Below are positions 26,811 through 35,123 of a stretch of 64,000 nt of DNA, in pieces (within the stretch, counting starts at the first letter, position 1; the number at the start of each line of letters is the position of its first letter). The stretch spans positions 248,001 through 312,000 of the forward strand of contig JADJYJ010000030.1 of the NCBI GenBank assembly GCA_016719785.1. The letters are read 5' to 3'. The notes below the pieces were generated by a model that worked only from the letters and a program-made list of their open reading frames with translations, ran no database searches and was not told the DNA's origin. The translations under genes and the position numbers were made by a program. This DNA is from Candidatus Amarolinea dominans (GTDB lineage Bacteria; Chloroflexota; Anaerolineae; SSC4; Amarolineaceae).

Positions 26811-26847
26811 ACTGTCTTCTTTCTTTTTCACGAACACGATACACGGC

Positions 26848-26876
26848 TTGCTGTCAGTGCGATTATATGATAGGAT
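26848..26876 (+). promoter_or_regulatory. rdgB promoter
   Basis: TTGCTG (26848-26853), 17 bases, TAGGAT (26871-26876), with transcription expected near 26883. It overlaps the prs promoter on the opposite strand. Confidence 0.45.
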
Positions 26877-26890
26877 AGGTTTCTGGTCAA
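26862..26890 (-). promoter_or_regulatory. prs promoter
   Basis: On the minus strand TTGACC (26890-26885), 17 bases, TATAAT (26867-26862). It is close to consensus, with a leader of about 45 bases to the prs ATG. It lies face to face with the rdgB promoter, sharing 15 bases, so RNA polymerase cannot easily occupy both. Confidence 0.7.
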
Positions 26891-26908
26891 AGCGGGGGGA
26901 GAGGAAAG

Positions 26909-27541
26909 ATGCGTAAACTGTTAATTGCGACGCACAATCAGGGTAAGGTGCGGGAGTATCGTGAGTTGTTGGCCGACCTGCCGGTGGATGTGACCTACCT
27001 GGATGAAGTTGGCATCACCACCGAGGTGGCGGAGACGGGCGAGAGTTTTGCCGAAAATGCAGTGCTCAAGGCGCTGGGCTATGCTGAAATGACCGGCCTC
27101 TGGACATGGGCCGATGATTCTGGCCTGGAAGTTGACGTGCTCGGCGGCGAGCCTGGCATCTACTCGGCCCGCTACGGTGGCCTGCAGGGCGAGCAGGAGC
27201 GTTACAACTACCTGTTGGCCCGCCTGGCAGATGTGCCGGACGCGCAGCGCGCGGCCCGTTTCCGCTGCGTGGTGGCTCTCGCTTTTCCGGACGGCGACGC
27301 GTTCACGGCCTCAGGCGCCATCGAAGGCACGATTGCCCATGCCCCACGCGGCAGCAATGGCTTTGGCTATGATCCCATTTTTGAAATCGAACACAGCAAT
27401 CTGACCCTGGCGGAGATTTCATCAGAATTGAAGAACGCGATCAGCCATCGGGCCAAAGCCGCACGCAGCGCCCGGCGCATCCTGCTGACGCTGCTCGCTG
27501 AGTTGGGCGAAGACGACGAGGCTCAAGATCGAGATGCCTGA
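26909..27541 (+). CDS. rdgB: RdgB/HAM1 inosine/xanthosine triphosphate pyrophosphatase
   Basis: A 210-residue house-cleaning enzyme that hydrolyses ITP, dITP and XTP to monophosphates. Signatures: ATHNQGKVREYRE at the start, TGESFAENAVLKA, ADDSGLEVD, PGIYSARYGG and the C-terminal FGYDPIF and ELKNAISHRAKA. GGGGGAGAGGA precedes the ATG. The stop overlaps the start of the thioesterase gene by eight bases. Confidence 0.96.
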   Translation: MRKLLIATHNQGKVREYRELLADLPVDVTYLDEVGITTEVAETGESFAENAVLKALGYAEMTGLWTWADDSGLEVDVLGGEPGIYSARYGGLQGEQERYNYLLARLADVPDAQRAARFRCVVALAFPDGDAFTASGAIEGTIAHAPRGSNGFGYDPIFEIEHSNLTLAEISSELKNAISHRAKAARSARRILLTLLAELGEDDEAQDRDA

Positions 27542-27983
27542 TCTGCTTGCCGATTTCGCGGTCACAGTGACGTTTCCTGTGGCCTGGGGCGAAATGGATG
27601 CCCTGGGCCATGTCAACAACATCGTCTATTTTCGTTACTTCGAGAACGGACGCGCTCGCTACCTGTCGCAGGTCGGCTTTTTCGATGTCGCCGCCGGGCG
27701 TGCAGCCATCGGCCCCATCCTGGCCTCCATCAACTGCCGTTTTCGTTATGCCCTGACCTTCCCGGACACCGTGACCGTGGGCGTGCGCGTCGTCGCCCTG
27801 GGAGCCGACCGCTTCACAGTCCTGCACCGGGTGGTCAGCCAGCGGGCGCAGGTGGTGGCCGCCGAAGGCGAGGGCGTCATCGTCAGTTATGACTATCACC
27901 TGGGGCAAAAGACGCCGCTGTCCGAACCGGTGCGTGCGGCCATCCTGGCGCTCGACGCCGCGGCCGGCATCACGTTGACGTGA
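27534..27983 (+). CDS. Acyl-CoA thioesterase, 4HBT/YbgC family
   Basis: A 149-residue hot-dog-fold thioesterase. The motif WGEMDALGHVNNIVYFRYFENGR is the 4-hydroxybenzoyl-CoA/YbgC signature, with Asp at the catalytic position and HVNN binding CoA. It overlaps the rdgB gene and is therefore translated from the same mRNA. The substrate is probably a short or medium acyl-CoA. Confidence 0.88.
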   Translation: MPDLLADFAVTVTFPVAWGEMDALGHVNNIVYFRYFENGRARYLSQVGFFDVAAGRAAIGPILASINCRFRYALTFPDTVTVGVRVVALGADRFTVLHRVVSQRAQVVAAEGEGVIVSYDYHLGQKTPLSEPVRAAILALDAAAGITLT

Positions 27984-28081
27984 AAGTCTAGTATGGCTGT
28001 TTTGGGGGATGGCGCACGACCTCCACCGCGTTCATAATTGCGCCAGTTGATTTTTTATTTTGTTGCGGTCTTAATCGAGTG

Positions 28082-29767
28082 ATGGTGATGTCTCATTCTT
28101 CCGTTTCTCAACGTGGAGACACGTACGCTGTTTACGCGCCCCAGCGGATCGCGCCCTACGTCGAAGATCATTTTGCGGACAGCGAGATGATCTCGCTGCG
28201 GCTGAACCAACTTCAGACCATTCACCACATCACCGACGTGGTCAGCCATGTGGATACCCTCGATGCCGTCTACCAGGAGGCGCTTTTCGGAATGCAGCGC
28301 CTCCTGGGAGTTCGTCGGGCCGCGCTGCTCCTGTGTGACGCCGACAGGGTCATGCGTTTTCGCGCCTGGTCAGGAGTGTCGCCTGAATACCGCAGCACGG
28401 TCGAAGGTCATTCGCCATGGCCGCCGGATGACCACGATCCCCAGCCGATCCTGGTGTCAGACGCCTGGAAAGAACCGCTGTTGAGGGCGTGGCATGAGCA
28501 CTTCGTTCGTGAAAACATTCGCGGGGTTGCTTCCTTCCCCCTGCGTTACCAGGGGCGCCTGCTGGGCAAGTTCATGGTCTACTACGACCAGCCACATGAC
28601 TTCGATACTGTGGAGGTTCGGTTGGCCGAAACCATCGCCAACCAGGTTGCGTTTGCCACGGAGCGCCAGCGCGTGGAGGATGCCCTGCGTCAGGCGAATC
28701 AACAACTGACCGCCTGGGTCGCCAAGTTGGAGCAGCGCACGCACGAAATCAGCCTGCTCAACGAAATGGGTGACAAGCTGCAAACCAGCATGACCCTCGA
28801 TGACGCCTACGCCGTCATTGCCGATTTCACACAGGCTCTGTTTGCCACCGCGCAGGGCGCGCTCTACATCCTCAATCCTGAACACAACCTGATGGAAGCG
28901 GTTGTCGCCTGGGGAAACTTGCCGCACGCCGGGCGTCGGTTTCCACCGGACGCCTGCTGGGCGTTGCGTCACGGTCGCGCCTGTGTGATGGATGAATCTC
29001 AGCGCGGCCTGTCCTGCCAACACATCAGCACCACCGATAGCCACACCTACTTGTGTGTACCCTTGTTGGCGCAGAATGAAACCCTGGGTATTCTGCACAT
29101 CGAGCTGAACCCAGGTGCTCCCGCGCTGCTGCATGACGACGAGGGTCAGTTCAACGAGGCTAACGAGAAACTGGCCGTGGCCCTGGCCGACCATGCGGCT
29201 TTGGCCCTGGCGAATCTGCGCCTGCGCGAGACACTGCGCAGCCAGGCCATTCGTGACCCGTTAACCGGCCTCTTCAATCGGCGCTACATGGAAGAGACGC
29301 TAACGCGCGAGGTGCATCGGGCGGCGCGTCGCGGCACAACCCTGGGCATCATCATGTTGGACATTGACCACTTCAAGCGCTTCAATGATTCATACGGTCA
29401 TCAGGCCGGCGATGCCCTGCTGCGCGCGCTAGGTAGTTACCTGCAAGAGCGTACACGCGGTGAGGATATCGTTTGTCGCTACGGTGGCGAAGAGTTCACT
29501 TTGATTCTGCCGGAAACCCCGCTGTCTGTCCTCGAGCAGCGCGCCGATCAACTGCGCGTCGGGATCACCCGGCTCCAGGTCGAGCATTATCGCGCCATAA
29601 TTGGCCCGGTGACCCTCTCGGCCGGCGTTGCCATCTTTCCGGATCACGGGCTGACCGGTGATGCTGTGCTGCGAGCCGCCGACACCGCGCTTTACCGGGC
29701 CAAGACCGAAGGTCGCAACCGCATCTTCACCGCTGGCGCTGCCGACGCGTCACCAGCGCGCGCCTGA
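28082..29767 (+). CDS. GAF-GAF-GGDEF diguanylate cyclase
   Basis: A 561-residue cytosolic signalling protein. It has two GAF sensor domains (about 45-200 and 235-385), joined by a coiled coil (QQLTAWVAKLEQRTHEISLLNEMGDKLQ), then a GGDEF domain (about 390-555). The active site reads GGEEF near residue 468, a functional variant that makes cyclic di-GMP from GTP. RGED five residues earlier is an RxxD inhibitory site for product feedback. The start is one of a GTG-ATG-GTG-ATG series at 28079-28090; no clear ribosome site helps. The ligands of the GAF domains are unknown. Confidence 0.93.
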   Translation: MVMSHSSVSQRGDTYAVYAPQRIAPYVEDHFADSEMISLRLNQLQTIHHITDVVSHVDTLDAVYQEALFGMQRLLGVRRAALLLCDADRVMRFRAWSGVSPEYRSTVEGHSPWPPDDHDPQPILVSDAWKEPLLRAWHEHFVRENIRGVASFPLRYQGRLLGKFMVYYDQPHDFDTVEVRLAETIANQVAFATERQRVEDALRQANQQLTAWVAKLEQRTHEISLLNEMGDKLQTSMTLDDAYAVIADFTQALFATAQGALYILNPEHNLMEAVVAWGNLPHAGRRFPPDACWALRHGRACVMDESQRGLSCQHISTTDSHTYLCVPLLAQNETLGILHIELNPGAPALLHDDEGQFNEANEKLAVALADHAALALANLRLRETLRSQAIRDPLTGLFNRRYMEETLTREVHRAARRGTTLGIIMLDIDHFKRFNDSYGHQAGDALLRALGSYLQERTRGEDIVCRYGGEEFTLILPETPLSVLEQRADQLRVGITRLQVEHYRAIIGPVTLSAGVAIFPDHGLTGDAVLRAADTALYRAKTEGRNRIFTAGAADASPARA

Positions 29768-29796
29768 CATCTCCCCTGGCTGCGTTCGTCGTCGCG

Positions 29797-32183
29797 TCAA
29801 GACGATGACTGACCAAACTGCCTGGCTACACGTAGAATGTCAACGATATTCACCACGCGGTTGCCGTCCAGGTCGCAGACTGGGCTGTAGAAGCGCCAAA
29901 CGCCGGCCGCCATGAGGATATCATGGACATCCACCACGCCATTCCCATCCAGGTCCTCGCGCAGGCGGCCGAAGCCCATCACATAGCCGGGAATCCAGCC
30001 GGGATTGACGCCCAACTGGCCGAGCTCGTTGGACCCCCAACACTTCACGCCGCCGCTGCTGGCCCGCGCACAGGTGTGGTCGTTGCCTGCATCCACGACC
30101 GCGCTCAACATGACGCCAACGGCATCCACGGGTGTAATGCGCTGATTTGTGTTGCCGTTGCCCAACTGGCCCATCCAGTTTGCTCCCCAGCATGTGGTGG
30201 TCTTGGCGATCGCACACGTGTGCCACCAGCCCGCAGTGACACGGGTGACATCAGTCGTCAGCCCAACGATGCCCACCGGCGCGGAGCGATCCAGGATCGT
30301 ACCATCGCCCAACTGTCCCTGGTCGTTTCTCCCCCAACACCAGGCGCCGCCGCCGCTCGCCCATGCACAGGTGTGCTCATATCCCGCGTCCACCGCCGCG
30401 GCGTCGGTCAGCCCGCTGACATCCATCGGCACCCACTGCCATGTCACAGTGTCATTGCCCAACTGGCCGCGAGAATTGCTCCCCCAGCATTTGACGCCCC
30501 CGGTCGTCGTCGAAGCGCAGGAGTGCAACCCGCCCGCACTCACGGTCGCAGCGCCGCTCGTCAGCCCGCTCACGTCCACCGGCGCGCTGCGATTCTCCAG
30601 CGTGCCGTCTCCCAACTGGCCGTTGGAGTTGCGGCCCCAGCATTTGACCCCGCCGTCCATCGTCAGGGCGCACGTATGAAAATACCCTGCGCTCACGGCC
30701 ATGACGTTGTTCAGCCCCACCACATTGACTGGCGTCAGGCGCTGGATAGTCGTCCCATCGCCCAACTGGCCGTATTCGTTTCCTCCCCAGCACTTGACCC
30801 CGCCGTTCGTCGTCACAGCACAGGCGTGTGTATTGCCCGTGCTCACGTCCGCAACGCCAGTCGCCAACCCAATCACATCGGTCGGTGTGCTGTGATATCC
30901 CTGCGCGCCGTCGCCCAACTGACCGGAATCGTTGCGCCCCCAGCACTTGACGCCGCCGCCTGCGGTCAATGCGCAGGTGTACCATCGGCTCACACTCACG
31001 GTTGTTGCACCGCCTGCCAGCCCGGCAACATCCACGGCAATCGTGCGTGGTCCTGCTGAGAAATTGCCCAGTTGGCCGTAGTCATCACTGCCCCAACATT
31101 GAATTCTACCGTCAGCGGTCAATGCACAGGTATGAACCGAACCCGCCTCCACGCTCGCGACGCCGGCAGCCAGTCCAATCACATCCAGCGGTGTCGTACT
31201 GAATTGCTGCAAGCCGCTCGTGTCGTTGCCCAACTGGCCCGAGATGTTGTCACCCCAACATTTGACCCCACCAGTCGTAGTTTGGGCGCAAGTGTGCTGA
31301 TAACCCGTTGTGACAACCGCTGCGCCGCTGGTCAGCCCGATCACGCTGACCGGTGTGAGGCGATTGATCGTTGTCCCGTCGCCCAATTGGCCGCTCCAAT
31401 TCGCGCCCCAACATTGAATTCCGCCGGCTGTGTTCAGCGCACAGGTGTGTAAAACGCCGCCTTCGACGGCTTCGACGCCGCTGACCAGCCCGACCACATC
31501 CACCGGCAAGAGCCGCTGCACGGTCGTGCCGTCGCCCAACTGGCCGAGCGCGTTGTATCCCCAGCACTTCGCGCCGCCGGCCGTCGTCAAGGCACAGGTG
31601 TGCGCTCCACCCGCGCTCACGGCCGTCACATCACTCGCCAGCCCAGTCACGTCCACCGGGGTGAGCCGTTCCTCTGTCGTACCATCGCCCAACTGCCCGT
31701 GGATGTTATTTCCCCAACACTTCATGCCGCCGGCTGTCGTCAGCGCGCAGGTGTGCTCCCCGCCCGCGCTGATGGCCGTCACGCCGACCGTCAATCCCAC
31801 CACATCCACCGGCGTGAGCTGCGCCGCGCCCGTGCCGTCGCCCAACTGGCCGAACTCGTTGGATCCCCAACACTTCACACCGCCGGCCGTTGTCAGCGCG
31901 CAGGTGTGGCCCCCGCCCGCACTCACGGCCACAGCACCGCTCATCAGCCCGCTCACGTCGACCGGGGCGCTGCGTTTTCTGTCGTACCGTCGCCCAACTG
32001 CCCGCGGTCGTTGACCCCCCAACATTTCAGCCCGCCGTCAGCGGTGACAGCACAGGTGTGGTCTGCCCCTGCGTTCACAGCCGCGCCAATGGCCGCTGTC
32101 GTCGCGTCTGCGCCCACAGCGGCCGGCATCATCATGAACGGCAACAACAAGACAACCAGACAACGTACAGCGTGCGCGAACAT
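29797..32183 (-). CDS. Secreted RCC1-repeat protein with dockerin-like tail (one frameshift)
   Basis: An exported protein of about 795 residues if one frameshift is repaired. The signal peptide and first repeat (MFAHAVRCLVVLLLPF onward, from 32183 with GAGG ribosome site) are in one frame. From about 31980 the remaining 13 repeats continue in the next frame. Each repeat is about 51 residues of the RCC1/BLIP-II beta-propeller form (HTCAL...KCWGxNxxGQLGDGT...PVDVxGL) with two cysteines, probably disulphide-linked. The C-terminus has two calcium-loop repeats (DLDGNGVVDVHDI, DLDGNRVVNIVDI). The break is at TTTT, 31975-31978 (AAAA on the coding strand). Function unknown; protein binding at the cell surface is likely. 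Confidence 0.82.
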
Positions 32184-32335
32184 GATTTACCTCCTCGATC
32201 ACTCAACCCCGCGAACCGGCACAGATCGTCAAAGTCAGTATAACACTCAGGCGGGGCAAACCCCAAACCTGCAGCGAAAAGCGTCACGGATTGGGAGCAG
32301 GAATTCCAAATAAGGTCAAATGAGCCTCGGGGCGC

Positions 32336-33135
32336 TCAGGCGGCCGCTTGTGCGGCCACCGCCGGTTCAGGCGAGTAGAAGACCAGGTTGGGTTCATACT
32401 CGCGGATCAACTGAACGTGTTCCCGCACGAGTGACGGCGTGCTTCGCGAGCGCCGGAATCTCGTGCAGCGGGAACTCTGTGCGAGGGTGCGGGTGACTTC
32501 GTAGTCCTTGATGTAGCGATCCACGGCGTGCTGCGAGTGGTTGAGTTCGCGAGCAATGTCGGCTGGCGATTGCCCACGCAGATAACGGCGGATCACCTCG
32601 GCCTTGTGCGACACCGAGGGGCCGATATCATGCACTGTACCACGGATCGGCACGGTCATGGCATGTTCCTGCTCATATTGGCGCAACAATTGCCGCGTAG
32701 GACTCGGCCAGGCCGCTGAGCAACGACAAATCCAAGAGGGTCAGGACACGCCCTGGTCATACGCCTCCTGACACCAGCGGACGAAACGCTGTTGATTGAA
32801 GGTGCGCGCGCCGGCGGCTGATCGACGCCCTGATCCGCACTGAGCAGCGCCACCTCCGCGTCGGTGACCAGGTGCAGGCGGACATGCACCAAGTCGCGAA
32901 TCTCGGGCGTTTTGCCCGTGGCCCCGTTGTACCGCCACCGCGGGCCAGTGACATGCCGGGGCGGCAGGTCGGTGGCGTAGGCTTGCTCCACCAGCGTCAG
33001 AATATCGGCGATGATGGCGTGCGCCACGACGGGGCCGCGCTCGTAACCGTACTCGTTAAGAAACTTGTGGAGCAACTGCTGGTGCAAGGAGCGTTTGGCC
33101 CAGCGCGTTTCAGGCGTACTAGTCTGGGTTTTCAT
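32336..33135 (-). pseudogene. Decayed DUF1670-like gene, second of pair
   Basis: The N-terminus is intact (MKTQTSTPETRWAKRSLHQQ..., from 33135) up to about residue 105. Then the frame breaks near 32815, 32750 and 32690, while family-like sequence continues in other frames: TFNQQRFVRWCQEAYDQG, then LTLLDLSLLLSGLAESYAA, then RQLLRQYEQEHAMTVPIRG. The last part has a helix-turn-helix look (VSHKAEVIRRYLRGQSPADIARELNHSQHAV), as in DUF1670 proteins recalled from Chloroflexota. Its start overlaps the stop of the upstream paralogue by four bases, showing they were once a two-gene operon. Function unknown. Confidence 0.7.
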
Positions 33136-33909
33136 CGGATCAAACGCCCCCTTTTAATCTCGGCCGGCGTGGCTGTGGCCGCGTCGGGCGTGCCGAGCAG
33201 AATCTGCAAGCGGTCGTTGGCCGCCGGGCATTCTTGATACAGCGTCAGGTACTCCTGAATGGGGCGTTCAGACAGCCCGGTGGCGCTGCGGATGGCGGCG
33301 CGGTCCAAGTGCTGCGCCTGCAAGCGAATGATGCGCACGAAGTCGTCGCAATAACGTCGAATGGCGCCGATACTGTGATGCCGCCGGCGCTCGATCTCGC
33401 TGGAAGGTGTAACCGGCGAGATAATCACCGACGATCTGCACCTTGTGACTGACGCCCGCCGATGTCTTTGACTTGGCCGCGTGTCGGCACGCGCAAGTCC
33501 TGTTTGCGCAACTCATGCACGTCGCGTTTGATCGTCGCCAGACTGCTGCACAGCAAACAGGCCAGGTCTTCGTGGCTGAGCAGCCCGCCTTGCGCCTCAG
33601 CCTCTTCGGTGAGCCGTAAGAGCCGCTGCTGCCGCAGCGCCGCGACGCCAGTGCCCAGGCGATCAAATCATCCGGGCTGTGCAACGTCAACTTCACGGCA
33701 CCCGCTGGCATGCGGTCAGCTTCTGGCCCGCCGGACTGGCTTACCACGGCCAGGTAGGTCAACTGGCCGTTCTCACGCCGTTGGGGATAGTAGTCCTCGT
33801 CATAACGGCGCAACTGTCGAGCAAGGTGCGCCACCAGCGGCGCCAACTGAAAATCGCGCTGGATACGTTCGATGATGGCTCCCCGCTTCTTTGGTCTGTA
33901 AGCGGGCAA
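33132..33909 (-). pseudogene. Decayed DUF1670 gene, first of pair
   Basis: Family sequence is spread over three frames: LEAIARLQTKEAG, then AIIERIQRDFQLAPLVAHLARQL, then LRQQRLLRLTEEAEAQGGLL, KRDVHELRKQDLRVPTRGQV, VSHKVQIVGDYLAGYTF and finally SEIERRRHHSIGAIRRYCDD. Breaks lie near 33881-33884 (a C4 run), 33645, 33455 and 33404. The C-terminal half contains at least one helix-turn-helix-like region. The coding strand start lies just beyond 33909, where AGGAGGAG is seen. It can no longer make a full protein. Confidence 0.72.
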
Positions 33910-33966
33910 TGGCTTCCAGATTCCATGTGCTCCTCCTGGGATGCTGCGTCATACGCTATTCTAGGT

Positions 33967-34068
33967 GATGATCTTCGTTTGGACCATTGCTCGGCTGGGA
34001 TTGCCAAATCCTCGTGGCCGCCGGATTGCCAAATCCGGCGGGAGCTGCTGGCCGAAACGAAGATCGTC
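33967..34068. repeat. Inverted repeat near the right end of the DUF1670 cassette
   Basis: GATGATCTTCGTTT (33967-33980) and AAACGAAGATCGTC (34055-34068) are inverted with one mismatch. Between them GGATTGCCAAATCC occurs twice, the second inside a perfect 8-bp hairpin GCCGGATT/AATCCGGC. It could be a sub-terminal recognition site of the cassette or a terminator-like fold. Confidence 0.6.
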
Positions 34069-34245
34069 GCCCTATTCTACATCCCGAGGGTCATTTGAGC
34101 CTAACGTAAATGTGGTCGCTGAAGACATCTGGAATGAAGGCTTTAGCCGGTTATTGGGCACTTGAGAACCCTGTGGCAGACCGGCTGAAGCCTCGATTCC
34201 GGGACCATTTGGATTTGCTGGATTGGGAGCACGGACGTCTGTTGT

Positions 34246-34274
34246 TTGACCTGTGGCCGCCGCAAGAGTACAAT
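34246..34274 (+). promoter_or_regulatory. Promoter of the YhhN gene
   Basis: TTGACC (34246-34251), 17 bases, TACAAT (34269-34274), giving a leader of about 36 bases with AGGAGG before the ATG at 34317. Confidence 0.68.
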
Positions 34275-34316
34275 CCTGACCCGGATCGTGATCATCGTTT
34301 CAGGAGGACCCATCGT

Positions 34317-35039
34317 ATGACTTTTCCCGTTGCTGGCCCGATGCGCACCTGGCTGCTGGCTTTGCTGGCGCTGTGGGCGCTGTTGCTCTTTGGCGGTTTC
34401 ATTTTTGGCGCGTCCGGCGCGGACCAATCGCAGCGCATCCCCACCTGGATGCGCATGACTTCCTCGGCCGTTCTGGTGGTGGCCGGCTGGAGTTGGTGGC
34501 TGGCGGCCGGCCAGGATAAGGACGTGGCGCTGCTGATTGCCGTGGGCATGACGCTCGGTTTCCTGGGCGACCTGTTCATGGCGAAGCTGCTGCCGGCGTC
34601 GCCGCACGTGTTGTGGGGCATGGGCGCGTTCGGTCTGGGGCATGTGGCCTACATCGCGGCCTTCATGCGGCTCGCCACCGTCCTCGGCTTGACGGCCAGC
34701 GGGCCGCGCTGGGGCGCCTTGCTCGTGTGGCTGCTGATCGGCCTGGCCGGTTGGTATTTCGTGGTCTTCCGCGGACAGCAGGCCACCGCGCTGCACTGGG
34801 CCGCGCTGCCCTACGCCCTGCTGCTGGCGAGCACGGCCGGCCTGGCCAGCGGATTGGCACTGCAGGCGCGTTCCTTCATCCCGCTGGCGCTGGGCGGCGC
34901 GCTCTTTCTCACCAGTGACCTCATCCTGGCCGCGCAATTGTTCAACGGCCTGTCATTTTTCCTGGTGGGCAGCGTCGTCTGGCTGACCTACGGCCCGGCG
35001 CAGGCGTTGATCGTCTACACCGCCCAGAATCGCCCTTGA
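34317..35039 (+). CDS. YhhN-family membrane protein (lysoplasmalogenase-like)
   Basis: A 240-residue polytopic membrane protein with about eight helices. GFLGDLFMAKLL and the later FLTSDLILAAQLFNG carry the Asp residues typical of the YhhN/TMEM86 family, which cleaves the vinyl-ether bond of lysoplasmalogens in animals; the bacterial role is less clear. The ATG at 34317 follows AGGAGGACC. The frame is open upstream, but that part (from 34110) is not protein-like. It has its own promoter. Confidence 0.82.
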   Translation: MTFPVAGPMRTWLLALLALWALLLFGGFIFGASGADQSQRIPTWMRMTSSAVLVVAGWSWWLAAGQDKDVALLIAVGMTLGFLGDLFMAKLLPASPHVLWGMGAFGLGHVAYIAAFMRLATVLGLTASGPRWGALLVWLLIGLAGWYFVVFRGQQATALHWAALPYALLLASTAGLASGLALQARSFIPLALGGALFLTSDLILAAQLFNGLSFFLVGSVVWLTYGPAQALIVYTAQNRP

Positions 35040-35087
35040 GCAGGCCGGTCAGATAGGGGTCGCGTTGCTGAAGGCTTGCTAATCGCT

Positions 35088-35116
35088 TTGTCAGTCAGCC
35101 ATGCGCGTGCTACAAT
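35088..35116 (+). promoter_or_regulatory. uvrC promoter
   Basis: TTGTCA (35088-35093), 17 bases, TACAAT (35111-35116). The start codon at 35124 is at the expected first transcribed base, so uvrC mRNA is probably leaderless. Confidence 0.68.
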
Positions 35117-35123
35117 CTGCCCC

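Larger units (their letters stand above)
32312..34102. mobile_element. Candidate DUF1670 cassette bounded by inverted repeats
   Basis: About 1.8 kb holding two decayed minus-strand genes of DUF1670 type. The ends form an imperfect inverted repeat: left end (32313-32332) AGGTCAAATGAGCCTCGGGG, right end read inward from 34102 AGGCTCAAATGACCCTCGGG, differing by one inserted base and one substitution. No convincing target duplication is visible. No known transposase motif is present, so mobility is inferred from the boundaries only. Confidence 0.45.

Noticed and set aside
29923..31059. 378-codon plus-strand frame and similar frames to 32313
   Set aside because: They are antisense to the RCC1 repeats and show the repeat period only as a reflection.
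33462..34098. Plus-strand frames over the DUF1670 cassette
   Set aside because: They are antisense to DUF1670 family sequence, which is recognisable on the minus strand in spite of frameshifts.
34110..34316. N-terminal extension of the YhhN protein
   Set aside because: The 69 codons contain the promoter of the gene and precede an AGGAGG-supported ATG.
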